DNA of 64,000 nucleotides from Lates calcarifer (lineage: Eukaryota > Chordata > Actinopteri > Centropomidae). The notes under the pieces are model-generated. The model did not search any database. It worked only from the letters and a program-made list of their open reading frames with translations, and was not told the origin of the DNA. Location: contig NC_066849.1 in assembly GCF_001640805.2 (NCBI RefSeq), positions 23,254,020 to 23,318,019 of the forward strand. The letters are read 5' to 3'. Positions 35,184 through 47,240 of this stretch are shown here, in pieces (positions within the stretch are counted from its first letter, which is position 1; each line of letters opens with the position of its first letter). The translations under genes and the position numbers were made by a program.

Positions 35184-35869
35184 TAATTCCATGGAAAAGC
35201 CAAGCCTACTGTAAACTTCTCCAGAACAGCACATATGGGAGACAGGGTAGGAGTGATCAAACACACAACACACACACAACTAAACTGTGAAGCTTGCTGC
35301 TTTAAAACATGTACATGCTCACAAATTATGCTTATATAATAAGCTAATACATTTAATCCATGTTAGACACGCTTGAGAAAAGGAATGCGGTCAGTGTTGG
35401 GTGCACCTACTGTAATATCATCTTGTGTCCTAGATTGTGAGGTGCTGACACAAAAAAACAGGCCCTGGCTCCGTCCTCCTCAAGGATTTTCTCCAACAAA
35501 GATCTGAAAGATCTGTTATAAACTGTAGTTGTAGTTAGCAAGTTTTAAAAATGTTATTGTTAATTGAGTGGTATTTCATATGTTGTGGCTAAAGCTGTAC
35601 TCTGGAGACTGCTGTGATATAAAACTGAAGATGAGACAGCTTCTTGTTGGCATCCTCCATGTGGGGCTCCATATTTCTCTTTCTTTTTCACAAGTAATAC
35701 TGCCTTTGTCCCTTTTTGTCAGCACTGTTGAGGGCGTAGCTATGAACAAACTTTACTGGAATTAGCACAGGAAAGATGAGCATTGACTGAATGTCCTACT
35801 ACTCTTATGTCAGTAAAACAAACCACAGTGGTCAGCTGTACTTGCCCTAGTTTTGTTAGTGTTGTTGCT
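35181..35869. other. Intergenic DNA, no feature seen
   Basis: AT-rich unique sequence without a recognisable gene. Confidence 0.4.
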
Positions 35870-35965
35870 AATTAGCCCCGGAGCTGGCGACTCTGCCATG
35901 CCCGCTTCCAATACCTGCCACAACCCAAGTGGGTACAGAGGGCAGAGAGGGTCATCCCACATACA
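35870..35965 (-). repeat. Fragment of an LTR-like dispersed repeat, family shared with 51187-51296
   Basis: Shares 'taattagccccgg-gctg', 'gactctgccatgcccgc', then 'gtacagagggcagagagggtc' with the second copy at good identity. Read on the minus strand the family begins TGTG(A)YGACCCTCTC-like, as LTRs often do, but no coding or second LTR was seen. Confidence 0.5.
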
Positions 35966-36589
35966 TTTGTAAAATGAATGGTTGATAAACCATCAGCTTT
36001 TCATCTCAAAATCATATTCAGGTAGTGTCAGGGCTCTTTTTTAGAAAGCTGAGCACCTGTAACTCGGATACTGGCCGGAGAAACTGTGTGCCACATCATC
36101 TCTGAGCTTTTATTTCACATCCCAGAATCTGTCTGCCTGTGTTCTTCATTCCTTTTTATTCAACTTCTCTGTACTACTGTATCCTTCTCTTCTCCTCTCT
36201 TCTCTTCATTTCAAGCATCCTTCCAGAAGTTAACATGGAGGGAAATAAACTTTGAAGCTCTGCGTCCTCCAGGCACGGTGGAAAATGAGAGAGAGTGGGA
36301 AAGACAGCAAGAAATGCAGGGAGATGAAGAGAGAGTAGAGGAAGAATGTTTCCATCCAACTATCAAGTGAATTTTACGCAAACTTTTGAAAAGTCCCGGA
36401 AAGTAAAATGTGAATTAGGCATGCTTCCATCAGCTCAGGTTGAAGTTGATGAGAATAAATTGGTGAGATAGAAGATAGAGAATAAAAGAACTGATTTTGA
36501 GACGACTGAATTTATGTTTTCTTTTACTAAATTAAGCACCAAACAACTTGTCCGTCTGTCCATCTGTCTACGTAGCTTTAGCTGAAATG
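35966..36589. other. Intergenic DNA, no gene seen
   Basis: Unique sequence with a CT-rich patch (36180-36215) and a GA-rich patch (36280-36345). Confidence 0.4.
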
Positions 36590-36860
36590 TTCCAGCTCTT
36601 TCTGCAGTATTGGGTTTCCTGACATTAGCGGCCCCCGTGGCGGCTCCGAGGCTCCTGCTCTTTGAAGCCTCGGCAGTGCTGCTCCGGCTCATTTGGTAAC
36701 AGGTTGGGAATGGGCCGCTGGCGAAAAATGAGACCCCAGTCGCCTTGGAAACAGGTCCCCCACCCACCTTCACAACGTGGTTTGGAGGGAACGAGCTGTG
36801 ACATTTAGCCGGTTTCTCACTGCAGAGTGAACGACACATGGAGGAGTAACGGGTAAACAC
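36590..36860. promoter_or_regulatory. GC-rich candidate conserved element with RFX X-box
   Basis: Unique, CpG-containing block (GTGGCGGCTCCGAGGC...) with an RFX-type GTCGCCTTGGAAAC at 36739-36752. The minus strand is open for about 140 codons across it, but the predicted peptide is low in recognisable features. Enhancer or orphan promoter, inferred. Confidence 0.33.
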
Positions 36861-37129
36861 AGTAAACTAGAATAAACAAAGAGAAAACTCTCCTGAGAGC
36901 TCTAATCATGTCAGCCTGGTCACTGCAGCTGAAAAATCTGTGTGAACTTTTGTGTGTGTATTTGTACGAGCGTTTGGTTGTAAACGCCACAGAAAAAAGT
37001 ATTTCTCTCTCCTGACTTGAAATTCATTTAAAGGAAAACTAAAGTTTTTACTACAAAGAGCAAAGTGGAAAAACAACTCCTGGCTCAAAGTTGGAAGGTC
37101 GTCAAAGTATTCTGTTACTCTCCTCGGAA

Positions 37130-37200
37130 GGAAACCAGTCCACAATCAGGCCCCGGGTCCATTTTGGGTCCCGACCCGTAGTTTAAGAAACCTGGTTTTG
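37130..37200 (+). repeat. Fragment of a 'GGGTCCCGACCCGTAGTTTAAG' teleost repeat
   Basis: The palindromic GGGTCCCGACCC followed by 'gtagtttaagaaacc' is the hallmark of a common hAT-associated repeat end in fish. Only a short fragment is visible. Confidence 0.4.
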
Positions 37201-38483
37201 GACAATTGGTTTCAGTGTAATGAGTTTGTCCTCACGGTGATACCTATTCATTACTGTGTCATGGCAGGGACGTAAAAGGGGCTAAATGTTACAGAGAGTT
37301 TATCGTAGCAGGCTTCTGCTAACTGACTAGCCAGGAGCAGGCATCAGTTTACTGCAGCTGTGAGCCAGAAGGTGCATCTGCAGAGTGCAGCAAACATCAT
37401 GTCTGTAAACTGTACACAGCAGTTAAAAACAAACAAACAAACATCCATTTAGGACAAATTCACAAATAAAACCTGTGGAACATTTTTCAGTCTTGACCTG
37501 CTCATCATTATATTAAACATATATGTTTTTTAAATCACAAATGTACAGATTTATCTCTGCTTTGATGGTTGACAGATAAAAATAAATAATGCAGAGAAAG
37601 CAAATCAGAAAATAACACAAATACTGTTTACTGTTTTACTTAAACCTTAAACTTCTCTTTTTTTCTCTTCAGTTTCTATATAACAGAAACATTTCTGAGC
37701 AGCAGGACCTTGTTGATGATAAACTTTGCCTTCTCTCTCAGTGGTGTGTGCACTGGGGCAATAAACCAGGGCAAAAAATCAATTGATAGTAAAGTGCTCA
37801 TTAAAAATAATGACCAGCACAACAAATATTTCTTCATGTTATTTGGTACTTAAGTACATAGTGTTAGTTTTGACACAACATATTTAAGTTCTACAGTTTT
37901 TGATGCTGCTGTACCTGGCAGCCTAAAGCAGCTGCTCCGGGTGATGCTCCAGGACTTTGTCCTTCAGTACTTTAGGTGAAATTAAGTTCCTCTTCAGTTT
38001 AAGCAGTTAATTATAGCCATAACTAATTATCAGCTGGCTGTGTCATTCAGATGGGTAAAATTGTACGCAGGCCGTGGGCATAATCAGAAACTTTTTTTTT
38101 TTCTGCAAACAGCTTTACCAAGCAGTAATCAAGCTGATGGCAACCTGATGCATTCAAAGTAGTTTACATTTCAGTCTATATGTTCTCCTCCCTGCCTCCC
38201 TCTGTATGTATCTGTCTTTATTATTCCTAGTTCCCACTCTCTTCCTCTCTTTTTCACTTATTTTTCCTTATCCCTGTGCATCCTCAGAGTCTCTCTCTCT
38301 GCCTCTCTCCCTCTCTGTGCTGCTGATTAAGAACACAACCTGTTGTTGTCGCCACTCTTTCTTGATTACCTACTGCAATTTTTTTTATCCCTTCATCTTC
38401 CTCCTCCTCATCTCCATCTCTTTTTGGCCTAGCTGCTTGCTCAACCACACAGTGCGTGTATATCCATGTATGTGTGTTGTCCT
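37201..38483. other. AT-rich intergenic DNA
   Basis: Includes a CAAA run at 37428-37442 and pyrimidine-rich sequence at 38180-38420. No gene was recognised. Confidence 0.45.
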
Positions 38484-38504
38484 TGTGTGTGTGTGTGTGT
38501 GTGT
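38484..38504 (+). repeat. (TG)n microsatellite
   Basis: TG run of about 21 bases, abutting the enhancer-like block on its right. Confidence 0.9.
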
Positions 38505-38559
38505 GGCGGTGCGTGGCAGCCTAACGAGTTTGATAGCTGTCACCTGATCTCGGTGATGA

Positions 38560-38725
38560 GGGTTGCTGTAGTAGCGAGAGGAGCGGGAGCGAGAGGAGAG
38601 TTAGGTTTCTCTGCTGTAATTAGTTTTCCCAGCCTCTAATTATACCAGACGGAATTACAAGCCTGATTGACTGTCATTTAAGCATTTTAATTCATGGAAT
38701 TACCCTTTTTCTCTTTAAAAAAGAG
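38560..38725. promoter_or_regulatory. Candidate conserved noncoding element, homeobox-rich
   Basis: Contains GTAATTAG (38616-38623), TCTAATTATACC (38635-38646), GGAATTACAAG and TTTAATTCATGGAATTACCC within 110 bases. This dense array of homeodomain cores in unique sequence is typical of developmental enhancers. The role is inferred. Confidence 0.38.
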
Positions 38726-40734
38726 GGAGAGTTGTTGTTTTGACAGGCGGGTGTGTTGGGATGGAATTGGCAGAGTGCGGACCATACCCATACATACTGG
38801 CAGTTTTGACAGAGGTAAACACACTTTGTCAGAGTAAAACAAAGAGACATACTGTATTACTGTGAGTTAAAATGAATATCCTGAACTGGTAAATGCACAG
38901 ATGCACTTAGAGAGGATTCATGACAGTGCAGGGCCTAATTTATGATTGATTTTCTTTAACAAAAACTTCAAACAAGAGACATATATGGAGTAAAAAAATA
39001 ACCAACTTTAGATGCTGCATCTAATTCCCATCTCCTCCTCTCTCCTCTCCTCTCCTCTTAACCCTGGAAGCTGTGTTGTTTTAACCCTCATCTTTAATTC
39101 ATCCTGACCAAGCAGCCTGCACTCAGAGCAGATTAGAGAAGCCGAGAGGCGACACAGAGAGTCATTTGGTTTCTCTTCAGTTTCTAATCTTGTTTTTCCT
39201 CTTCCCTCATTCAACATGAGAGGTTTCAGTAGGCCTCTGGACACTTTATACTGTACGTCTTCTCTCCACTGTAAGCTTTTACTGTTTATTGATTTAGAAT
39301 GATCATACTCCAAAATCATTATGTATCCTACTGTGTAGTTAGATCTGTATGATTCTGCATTTTACAGTGTAGCTGAAGGCCAGGTCTAACTGGGCAAATA
39401 AATGGTTTTATTTGTCATGCCAGGTGTTGTGTTGTGTGACTGTGTTGCAGTCAGTAGATGTACACTGTATTTTATATGAGCTTCAACATGATTAATTTTA
39501 GCATGTGTCTACAGACTGCAAGACAAAATTCCCCCTTTGGAAGTTGAAGTTGAAGAATCCTCGCAGGATTTAAAACATTAACATGCCAGTGTCAAATTAA
39601 TATTGCTGCCTGTGGGTAACTATGGTGAACAACTGAGATCAAAACTATTGAGATCACAGGTGAGGTGATTGATAGCCGTTGTCTTATTGTAGGGATGTTA
39701 CTGGTGTCAAAACACTGTGTGGTTTGTTTCCATGATGTCAGTGACTGTCTGTCTGTCATCACCACTGGTTGCAAGGCAGCAGATTTTCAACTGAATAGAC
39801 ACTGGTGAAGGCTGCAGTAGTCTGTATTGGCAACAGTACTGATATTAATGTTACAAAATAAATATGGTAATGATTTATCTAGGAAGAAATGCAACATAAA
39901 GAAGCTTTAAAATGATCCATTTTAAGTGTGCGGAAATAGTGAACAAATGTTTAACATTATATATAATGTACATACATAAAAACACATGGCATCTTTTTGT
40001 AAACAGCAACAGCACTTAGATTTGATCCTAGTTTTCTTTTGGTAAATCTGGACACACTCAGATCATGGAAAGCTCACGACAGGCCACTGAATGTCTTGGT
40101 CTAAAAGGTCAAAGGTTTCCACAAGCCATGTCATACGATTACACATCCTACATCACTGCTTCTGCTCTGTGAAGCTTGATGAAGCTGGAATATTGGCTAA
40201 TGGACTTTGTTCTCATTCTGTACATCTGATATCCAACCAAAACAAACACACACACACGCACTCACACACACACATCTGTAATTCAATCCTGTTCCTCATA
40301 TCAGGTGTGATTCCCGTCAACACACTGAAGTGATAAATGAGTCAGCACCCTGTTTCTCTGCCTGTGTTTCCACACTAAACATTCAGACCAAAGGAAACCA
40401 GCACCATCATATCAGTACACAAGGGAGTACTACACAAGTTAGTGAAAACTACATATCATGTATATTTAGGTAACTTTGTTCCTCATCTTTGTAGTTTTAG
40501 GAATTTGTCGTTTTTTGGTTCCTTTTATAGCTAAAATCACTTAAATCACTTGCCTTGCCACAGTATTGATCTATATATGATGTCATTTTTCTTCATTATT
40601 TCTCATTTTTTATCTTTGTTGTCTCAATGTTCAAACTCAACCCACATCTCTAAGACTATCATGGCTGTGTTTTGCAGTTTTTGTGTGTGTGTGTGTGTCT
40701 CTTGCCTTCGCGTTGCTACTCATGCTGCTGTAGT
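38726..40734. other. Intergenic DNA, no gene seen
   Basis: A CTCTCC run lies at 39033-39058, short AC tracts at 40243-40273 and a TG run at 40683-40699. Unique AT-rich sequence otherwise. Confidence 0.45.
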
Positions 40735-40800
40735 GACCTGAGAACTCGCTGATCTCATTAATAATCCGGCTGACTGAACTGAGCCCGCTCCATAGAGCTC
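40735..40800. promoter_or_regulatory. Short candidate conserved block
   Basis: CTCATTAATAATCCGGCTGA (40755-40774) joins homeobox and OTX-type cores in unique sequence before a long pyrimidine-rich tract (40800-41060). Confidence 0.25.
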
Positions 40801-41159
40801 TCACCACCCCCCAACTCTCCCATCTCTCTCCTTTCCCCTTATCGTCTTTTGTTTCTGGCTTTTCGTCTTCTGTTTTTCTTTTGTTCCTGCCTCTTCTGGT
40901 CTATTTCTTCCCTCTCCGTCCTCACCATCCCGTCTTTCTGTCCCTGCCTCTCTTTATGTCTCTTGCTGTCTCACGCTCACTCTCAGTCTGTCGCCTATCT
41001 CTTTCTCAGTCTGTCTCTCATTCGCTCTCCCTGCAGACTTCTGCCTCTGATAGAGCAGCAGCCCCTCAACCGATTAACTCTGCAATCCCTTAATAACAAT
41101 CTCATTCCTTCCATCCCCCCTCCCTCCCTCTGTCTCTCTCTGAAGCCCTCCCAGTTCAT

Positions 41160-41310
41160 TTGACCACTTTATTTCAACCTCCCATTCATGGGGCTCAGAT
41201 CACACAAGGGGCTGTAATGACAGCACATTTATTAATTAATTGCATGTGTAATTGCTAAAATTAAGTTTTGGAAACTTGGTAATGATGTGAGGAATTACAG
41301 GGATGGAAGG
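41160..41310. promoter_or_regulatory. Candidate conserved noncoding element
   Basis: ATTAATTAATTGCATG followed by TGTAATTGC and TAAAATTAAG (41230-41266), with GGCTGTAATGACAG just upstream. Overlapping homeodomain and POU-type cores in unique sequence. Confidence 0.33.
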
Positions 41311-41455
41311 AGGGGACGAGCTTTGAAGACAAACCCCCTCAAGTTCTTTTGGGGATGGAGGATGGGGGAGGCATGGATGGATGGATAGAAAGGGAGAGAT
41401 AGAGAAAGACAGGAGGAGAGGGAGGGGTGGGAGAGGAGTAATCCAGGAGGAGAGC
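41311..41455 (+). repeat. Polypurine tract
   Basis: Plus strand dominated by GGAGG/GATGG/GAGAG words between two enhancer-like blocks. Confidence 0.75.
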
Positions 41456-41835
41456 CGCACTGTAGGGCTGATCAGAGTCGAGAGTTTTGTCTCTGGGCTA
41501 ATCTTCTCTTCTAAAGTGGTGTCATGGCCGTCACTCCGCTCTTCCCGTCAGTCCATTGGTCTGTCCGTCGTGCGGCTGCAAATTCCCCCATTGATTCAGA
41601 CTGGGCCACTTTAATTAACTTCCTCCCTGAGATAATGGCTAGCTCAGAGGAATCTGCTTGCCGCGAAAAACTCTGAGAAAAACTTTTCCCTACGTCTCCA
41701 GAATGGCTAAGGCGGCCACTTCAGCGGCGGCATAATTTATTTCTTTTTATTGTCAAGACTTTGTCCGAAAAATGAGATTTGAACATGAAGAGTGAATTGT
41801 TTATTGTCTGGGGTATTCGGGAGCAGATGTGGGTT
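41456..41835. promoter_or_regulatory. Candidate conserved noncoding element, long
   Basis: About 380 bases of unique sequence retaining CpGs (GCCGTCACTCCGC, GTCCGTCGTGCGG, GCGGCGGCATAATTTATT) and homeobox cores (CACTTTAATTAACTTCC at 41607-41623). GAATTGTTTATTGTC near 41795 holds SOX-type ATTGT cores. A strong enhancer candidate by texture. Confidence 0.4.
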
Positions 41836-42539
41836 CTGGGTCTCTCTGTGCTGAGACGATAGGAACAGACTCCATTATGTGTTGAGTGTGTAATTTCACT
41901 GGATGGACGCTTGGATGGGAAAATGTCCTTGGAGGGATAAATGGTTTATCAGACACGTGAACTGTCAAGAAGGAGAGCAAGAGAGAGGTGGAGAAAAAAT
42001 AGGGAAAGTGGAAGAAAAGAGGTGTCTATAGAACAGTTCTACTCAACATATTTTCATACCTCTGAAAGAAGTAAATTCATGGAAAACACAGTCCATGTGT
42101 GACACACACAACTGGCCTTGCATACACCACAAAGCTTTACCTTGCCACTTATTTGATGGCAGAATGATGCAGTTGTTGATTGAAGTACAAATATTGTGAC
42201 AAAACACAACAAAACCAGAATCATTCACTTGTTGCATGAAGACAGACAGCGTGTTTGCGTGTTTGTCCTTTTCTTTGACAATTTGTCAGTGACAATCAGA
42301 AAAATACAGGATAACTATTTTTCTAGTGTATGAGAGAATGTCAAAATGGATGTTTCTGTGCTGAATTGTGAAAGTACTGTAATAATGTAATGGGACTAGC
42401 TCCTGTGGTCGTAACACCACAGCTACTGTGTGCTGCATTTTCAGAGTCAGAACTGATCTCGTATTCTTCCATCTGCTACCCATGAACCAGCATACGAGTT
42501 ATGGATGCAGAGACAAGCACATGAACCTTCGGTGGTTTC
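41836..42539. other. Intergenic DNA with a short purine tract
   Basis: GA-rich at about 41968-42021. Otherwise unique, with no gene seen. Confidence 0.4.
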
Positions 42540-42720
42540 CCTCCCTCAAACTTTGCTAATCGGCAGTGTTCATTTGTGACTCCACTGCATTTTGCACGCT
42601 GCACCTAGATTCGTGTAATTTGTGCCCATTAGCATGCAAATTATCACTAAAAAATATTAGATGCACACTGGTTTTCAACCACGATGATGTTTACCATCTC
42701 AGAGAAGGAGAGATAATTTT
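42540..42720. promoter_or_regulatory. Candidate conserved element with perfect octamer
   Basis: ATTAGCATGCAAATTATC holds a perfect POU octamer ATGCAAAT (42634-42641) overlapped by TTAGCATGC. Nearby are TTCATTTGTGAC, TCGTGTAATTTG and GCTAATCGG. Unique, evenly complex sequence. Inferred POU/SOX-responsive enhancer. Confidence 0.4.
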
Positions 42721-43659
42721 CTCTTCTTTGATGTTGTGGTGTTAAAGCTGCAGTAATTCTACTGGCTGACAGTGGGCAAAGTTGCAGATATGACACTGAG
42801 AACTGTTGTGGCCTGGTGATGAGAGTTAGGCCAGTAAATGGAGGCTCAAAGGTTTCAACCCTACAGCTGCTCCCAACCCTGCTACCCTGCTAGATTAGAA
42901 TGCCCTGAACTACATGAAAAGGCGAGTCACTTTACTATTGCTTAAGAAAGAGTTTGTACTAACAGAAGAATAGTAAATATAGAGCAGTATGGCAGAGCAT
43001 ATCTTATAATCTGTTTAAATACCAGAAATTAGACAAATGTGACACCATTAAAAGTGAACGGACAGTCAAATGGTGTTCACACTTCTGCTGTGTTGATTTT
43101 CCACATTAAGTATTAAGTTTGCTCCTCTTAGCTTTTTAAAAAGAATACCCCTCTAATTTAGCATTACATTCTTATAACATTGTCGGCCTCACAATGAACA
43201 GTTTTTAAACAAGACTAGGTAACAAGGGTGCTTTCTGCTTTAGCTTTAGCAAAATCATTCTGACAGAGTGACGAGCCAATGGGAAAAGTCAGACAGCTGG
43301 CCGACCAAATACGTGACTTCACCACGGGCAGCCAACCACTGGCGTGTCTCTTTTTCTTGTGGCCCTCATCAGCACTTTGCTACAGATGTAGCACTGTATG
43401 CTGACTGTATTCATCTCTCTGAGTTGTTCCACATTTGCTGCCTACATTGTCCAGCAGGCCACAAAATGACCTTTGACACAGACAGGTCTGTATGAGGTTA
43501 ATAATAGCTGCTCAGTGTCGTTTTACTAGTGAGAGCCGGTCTGAAAGGTCCAAAATGAGGGAACATCTCCTCATCTCCTCTACCTGTCTGCTTCCACTGA
43601 GAGGCACAAAGAGGGGGCCGCTAATCCATGTTGGTGTGGAGGGAGGAGGGGGAGGTAAA
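42721..43659. other. Intergenic DNA, no gene seen
   Basis: Unique sequence. 43480-43600, with GGTTAATAATAGCTG, is mildly enhancer-like. Open frames of 70-75 codons are unrecognised. Confidence 0.4.
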
Positions 43660-43683
43660 CCCAGCCAGCCAGCCAGCCAGCCA
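43660..43683 (+). repeat. (CCAG)n microsatellite
   Basis: Six CCAG units in a row. An (AAGC)n run lies at 43795-43818. Confidence 0.9.
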
Positions 43684-43689
43684 CTCCAA

Positions 43690-44035
43690 TGTGAGGGCTT
43701 GTGATAGCGGAGACACTTGATCACATTTATCTGCAGTTTACACCTTCCTGTCTTGATCTCTGAGCTATACAGGGGATCGCCTTTCCCCACTCAAAGAAAG
43801 AAAGCAAGCAAGCAAGCGAGGGTTTTGGGTGGAGGGTGGTGCAGGGCAGTGGAGGGGGTGGATAGATGGAAGGAGAGAAAAGAGGCCAGGGCCCTCTGTG
43901 TGAATGCTGGTCGGGATTGTAAAGTGAGCTGAGCGATGACAGCTAAATGCGCTAATTTTCTGCTGGGACTCAGGCTTTGTCTCATAGGGAGGGCTCAGGC
44001 ATGGAGCTGTGACATCGAAGGATCAATGAACTTTT
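43690..44035. promoter_or_regulatory. Two candidate conserved blocks around simple repeats
   Basis: 43690-43790 (GTGATAGCGGAGACAC, TGATCACATTTATCTGCAG) and 43925-44035 (GCGATGACAGCTAAATGCGC, TAATTTTCTGCTGGG) are unique and complex, separated by purine-rich simple DNA. Enhancer role inferred. Confidence 0.27.
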
Positions 44036-46169
44036 TTAAGATCTCAATGATGCAAGGGCAAATTTGGTGACTACATTCTGGTACAAAATGTTTGATGATC
44101 ATTTTATAGTGGAGCAGGATGGACAACAGAGGGGAGATTAATGTCTGTATTGTGTGTATAAGGTTTAGAAGTGATTACAGACATCTTCAACATAGGGAAA
44201 ACTTTTTACAGCTATTTTTCTGTTCTGTTTTCTTACTGTCCTTCAGATCCCATGCACTGATCGCACATGTCAGTCTGAGGTTGACTTGACCCAATTTTAT
44301 GATTAATAAACATTTCAGACTAAGCAGGCCAAAATTGCAACATCAGTACTTTAATATCAAAACTCTGTCTGTCTCTTTTGCCGTCTCTCTTGAATTAAAT
44401 GATCGTAAATCATCAAATTAAATTAATAAGTTAAGACATAACAGTGATTTATGTGTTAGACCTGAATATAACTCAAAACAAGCATATGTACATGCAAATG
44501 TGTCTGCACCTGTCCAAAGGCCATTGGTTGCCTTAAGTGCAGGTTTGCAGGCCTCTGATTTATCCTTTTGAAACTTAAAAACATACCTTTACAATATTGC
44601 CTCAGGGGATTTCATTCCAGTTAATATCAAAATCACAGTGTACACACACACACACACAACCCACACTGCCAGCATCTACATTACATAATGTGATTGACAG
44701 CCTTTGAGAGGCTTAACAGACAGACAGGAATGAATGTTTCTAACGAATCTTCTACCAGAAGTTAAAAGCTGGAACTCTGGGTGGAGAATGTGAGTTGACA
44801 CTATTTTCTGTGCCTGCCTGATAAGAGATTGCTCAAAAATTGTTTGGAGGGACAGGTGATTTTTAACCCTCATTATTTTCATAATGACCTTCAACTTCAA
44901 CTGCACTCTCAAGTTACCAGGCTGTGATACCTGCTCTCTTATTATTATGGGATGCTTGTAGGGGGACAGTGCAAATTTGACAAAGTATGTGCTGGACAGA
45001 ATAATTGAAAAAAACCAAACAAAAACAAACCAATACTTTCTTATTGTGAATGAGTCCTTTGTAGCTCAATGACACCATTCAGTGACAGTAAACTAACCAG
45101 TGGAATGTGGCTTTGTAAGTGCTGCCTACAAAAGCTGAACCTATCACATCATTATAACAACTGATCACCAAGCCCAGAGCACAGCAGGGGTTAAGATCAG
45201 CAATGAAACACTAAACTATCCTTGTCCACATTTAGTGAATGAATACAGTAAAACACAGAGAAAGACATGTGATAAATTGATGTTATGTAAAGGGGAAGTT
45301 TGTGGTTTTAAGTCCTAACATCAAAACCACAAACTGACATGTCCAGGTGTGTTTTGAACTGATGGATGAGTTTATTTCCCTTTGTTTAGTTTAGGGAAGA
45401 GCATAATCATGCTGACTGTTGAAAAGAGGGAATGTAAACCCTGGTGTCTGGTGTCAAAGTTGTGATTTAAACTGCAGTTTTTATTTTATTTTTCCTCGTT
45501 GGAAGTTGAAAATCCTAAGATTAGCTGCAGGGCTGCAGTGGTACGTAGAAGCTACTGATCTTCCCTATGATTTGTTTAATGAATAACACACTGATGAGGT
45601 AAGTAGGGAGAGGACATTTGAGGCTAGGTGGAAGACTGGGACACACACACACACACAGAAACACACTCACACAGTTGCGCACACACTCCAGTATGAAAGC
45701 TCTACAATGTAAAGGAGCAATAAGCAGTGATAATCCCCCAGGATTCTTCATGGGAACAGTCTCCTGTTGTTTAGTTGTAATTATCCTTTAATATGGACTC
45801 TGATGTCGTCTCTGCTTTCTCTTACACTGTCACACACACAAATAGACACACACATGCATACAGTCCAGTACATACACACAGTTTCTCTTTGTCGAGCACA
45901 CACACACTCACATAGACACACAGCGTTGCTCTGTGCATCATTACACTCACTGTATTGCCTTACACAGGTAGAAACCTGAAGACTGCGTTAAGCTGTTTAA
46001 GACTCTTTTAGCTTCATTAAGACAGACAGAGCTCAGTCAGACAAAGTAGCTTTCACTGAGGCCCACAGTCTGCAGCATTCAGTCATGGATAATTTAACAC
46101 AGACCAAATGTCAAGTGATTTTCAACTTTTACTTTGATTCTTCTCCGTTCTTTTCCTCCTCTGATACAG
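44036..46169. other. Intergenic DNA with short AC tracts
   Basis: (AC)n runs at 44641-44659 and 45641-45657, with further AC words at 45830-45925. Mostly AT-rich unique DNA. No gene was recognised. Confidence 0.45.
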
Positions 46170-46218
46170 TCTATTCTATTCTATTCTGTTCTATTCTATT
46201 CTATTCTATTCTATTTCG
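46170..46218 (+). repeat. (CTATT)n pentanucleotide repeat
   Basis: About ten CTATT units with one CTGTT variant. The Phe/Ser/Ile-rich open frame here is its translation. Confidence 0.95.
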
Positions 46219-46329
46219 TTCTCTTCTACAGCCATAATACAAATGTGCTGACTGAGAAACGTTCTCTTGTCTGGCAGCCAATGTCAATCATCTTGCCTGT
46301 TTGTGGAAATCACACCTGAGCCAAAAACC

Positions 46330-46620
46330 GCTCTGCAAGTGGTTTCACGTGTCTCTATATTACGCCTGAGGATAGACTCATTCAACTTCAGAGCCGCTCA
46401 GAGTGGCATCAGAAATTAAAAGTGAGGGAAATGATCTGACAGAATTACTCCTCGTGACAAGACAGAAGTTGGTATTTTCAGTTGGTGCGGTAGCTTTAAT
46501 GTGGTTTCACAAGCACACTAAAGATGAAAAGCGGTTGGGAGTCACATTAAAGTGAGAATTTATTGATCTCAGCATAAAGTTCCCCAAGTCAGAGTGCTCC
46601 TATGACCTCGTGCTGTCATG
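46330..46620. promoter_or_regulatory. Candidate conserved noncoding block
   Basis: Unique, complex sequence with TTACGCCTGAGG, GCGGTAGCTTTAATGTGG and ACATTAAAGTGAG (46549-46561). Texture-based call only. Confidence 0.25.
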
Positions 46621-47223
46621 CCATATTTTATATTTCCCTCCTTATATGCAGTTATTTCTTCCTTAGCCTTGTTTTCAGTCACGTTTCCTCAACAGTTGGG
46701 CTGAAAACTACATTCATCATTATGTTCTGCTCCTATTAAAGTTATCTGTGCGTAAAATGTCCTTATTTTCTGACTTTCCAAGAAAATTCATCATCATCAT
46801 CACTTTCCAAGGCGACCAGGATGACAGAGTTGAGGTTATTATAGACTAAGTTCTGCATCACTGTCGTCATACTCACATCAAGTTTCAACAGCCGAAATCT
46901 AAACTCTATACGTGTGAGTGTGTGTGCCTTGCAAGTGTATGCGTGCAGAGGTATGGATGTGTCTATGTATCTATATGTCTACACTGCATGCTTTGTCCTT
47001 GTGTGTGTGTCTTTTCCTGTGACATGAACATGAGCAGATTGTGAATACATATTTTCCATCCTGAGACTAAAGATGATGTATCTATCTTCCCAAACGTGCT
47101 GAGATGTCTAGATATATATGCTGCTCACTGGTCCAGTAAAGGATCCATAAACTGATTCTTTGGCTACTAAAAAAAAAAGATGCAGGACCGACTCAATCAA
47201 AGCTCTGCTGTGACCACGATCTT
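46621..47223. other. Intergenic DNA, TG-rich patch
   Basis: Impure TG words at 46910-47010. No gene was seen. Confidence 0.4.
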
Positions 47224-47240
47224 CCACCAGGGGGCACTGC
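47224..47240 (+). promoter_or_regulatory. Strong CTCF-type motif, plus orientation
   Basis: CCACCAGGGGGCACTGC matches the CTCF core almost perfectly. With the minus-oriented match at 7359-7373 it makes a divergent pair, the arrangement expected at a boundary between two loop domains. Motif evidence only. Confidence 0.5.

Noticed and set aside
36435..36860. 141-codon open frame on the minus strand
   Set aside because: It overlaps a candidate conserved GC-rich element. The translation is compositionally ordinary but matches no known family, and the region looks regulatory.
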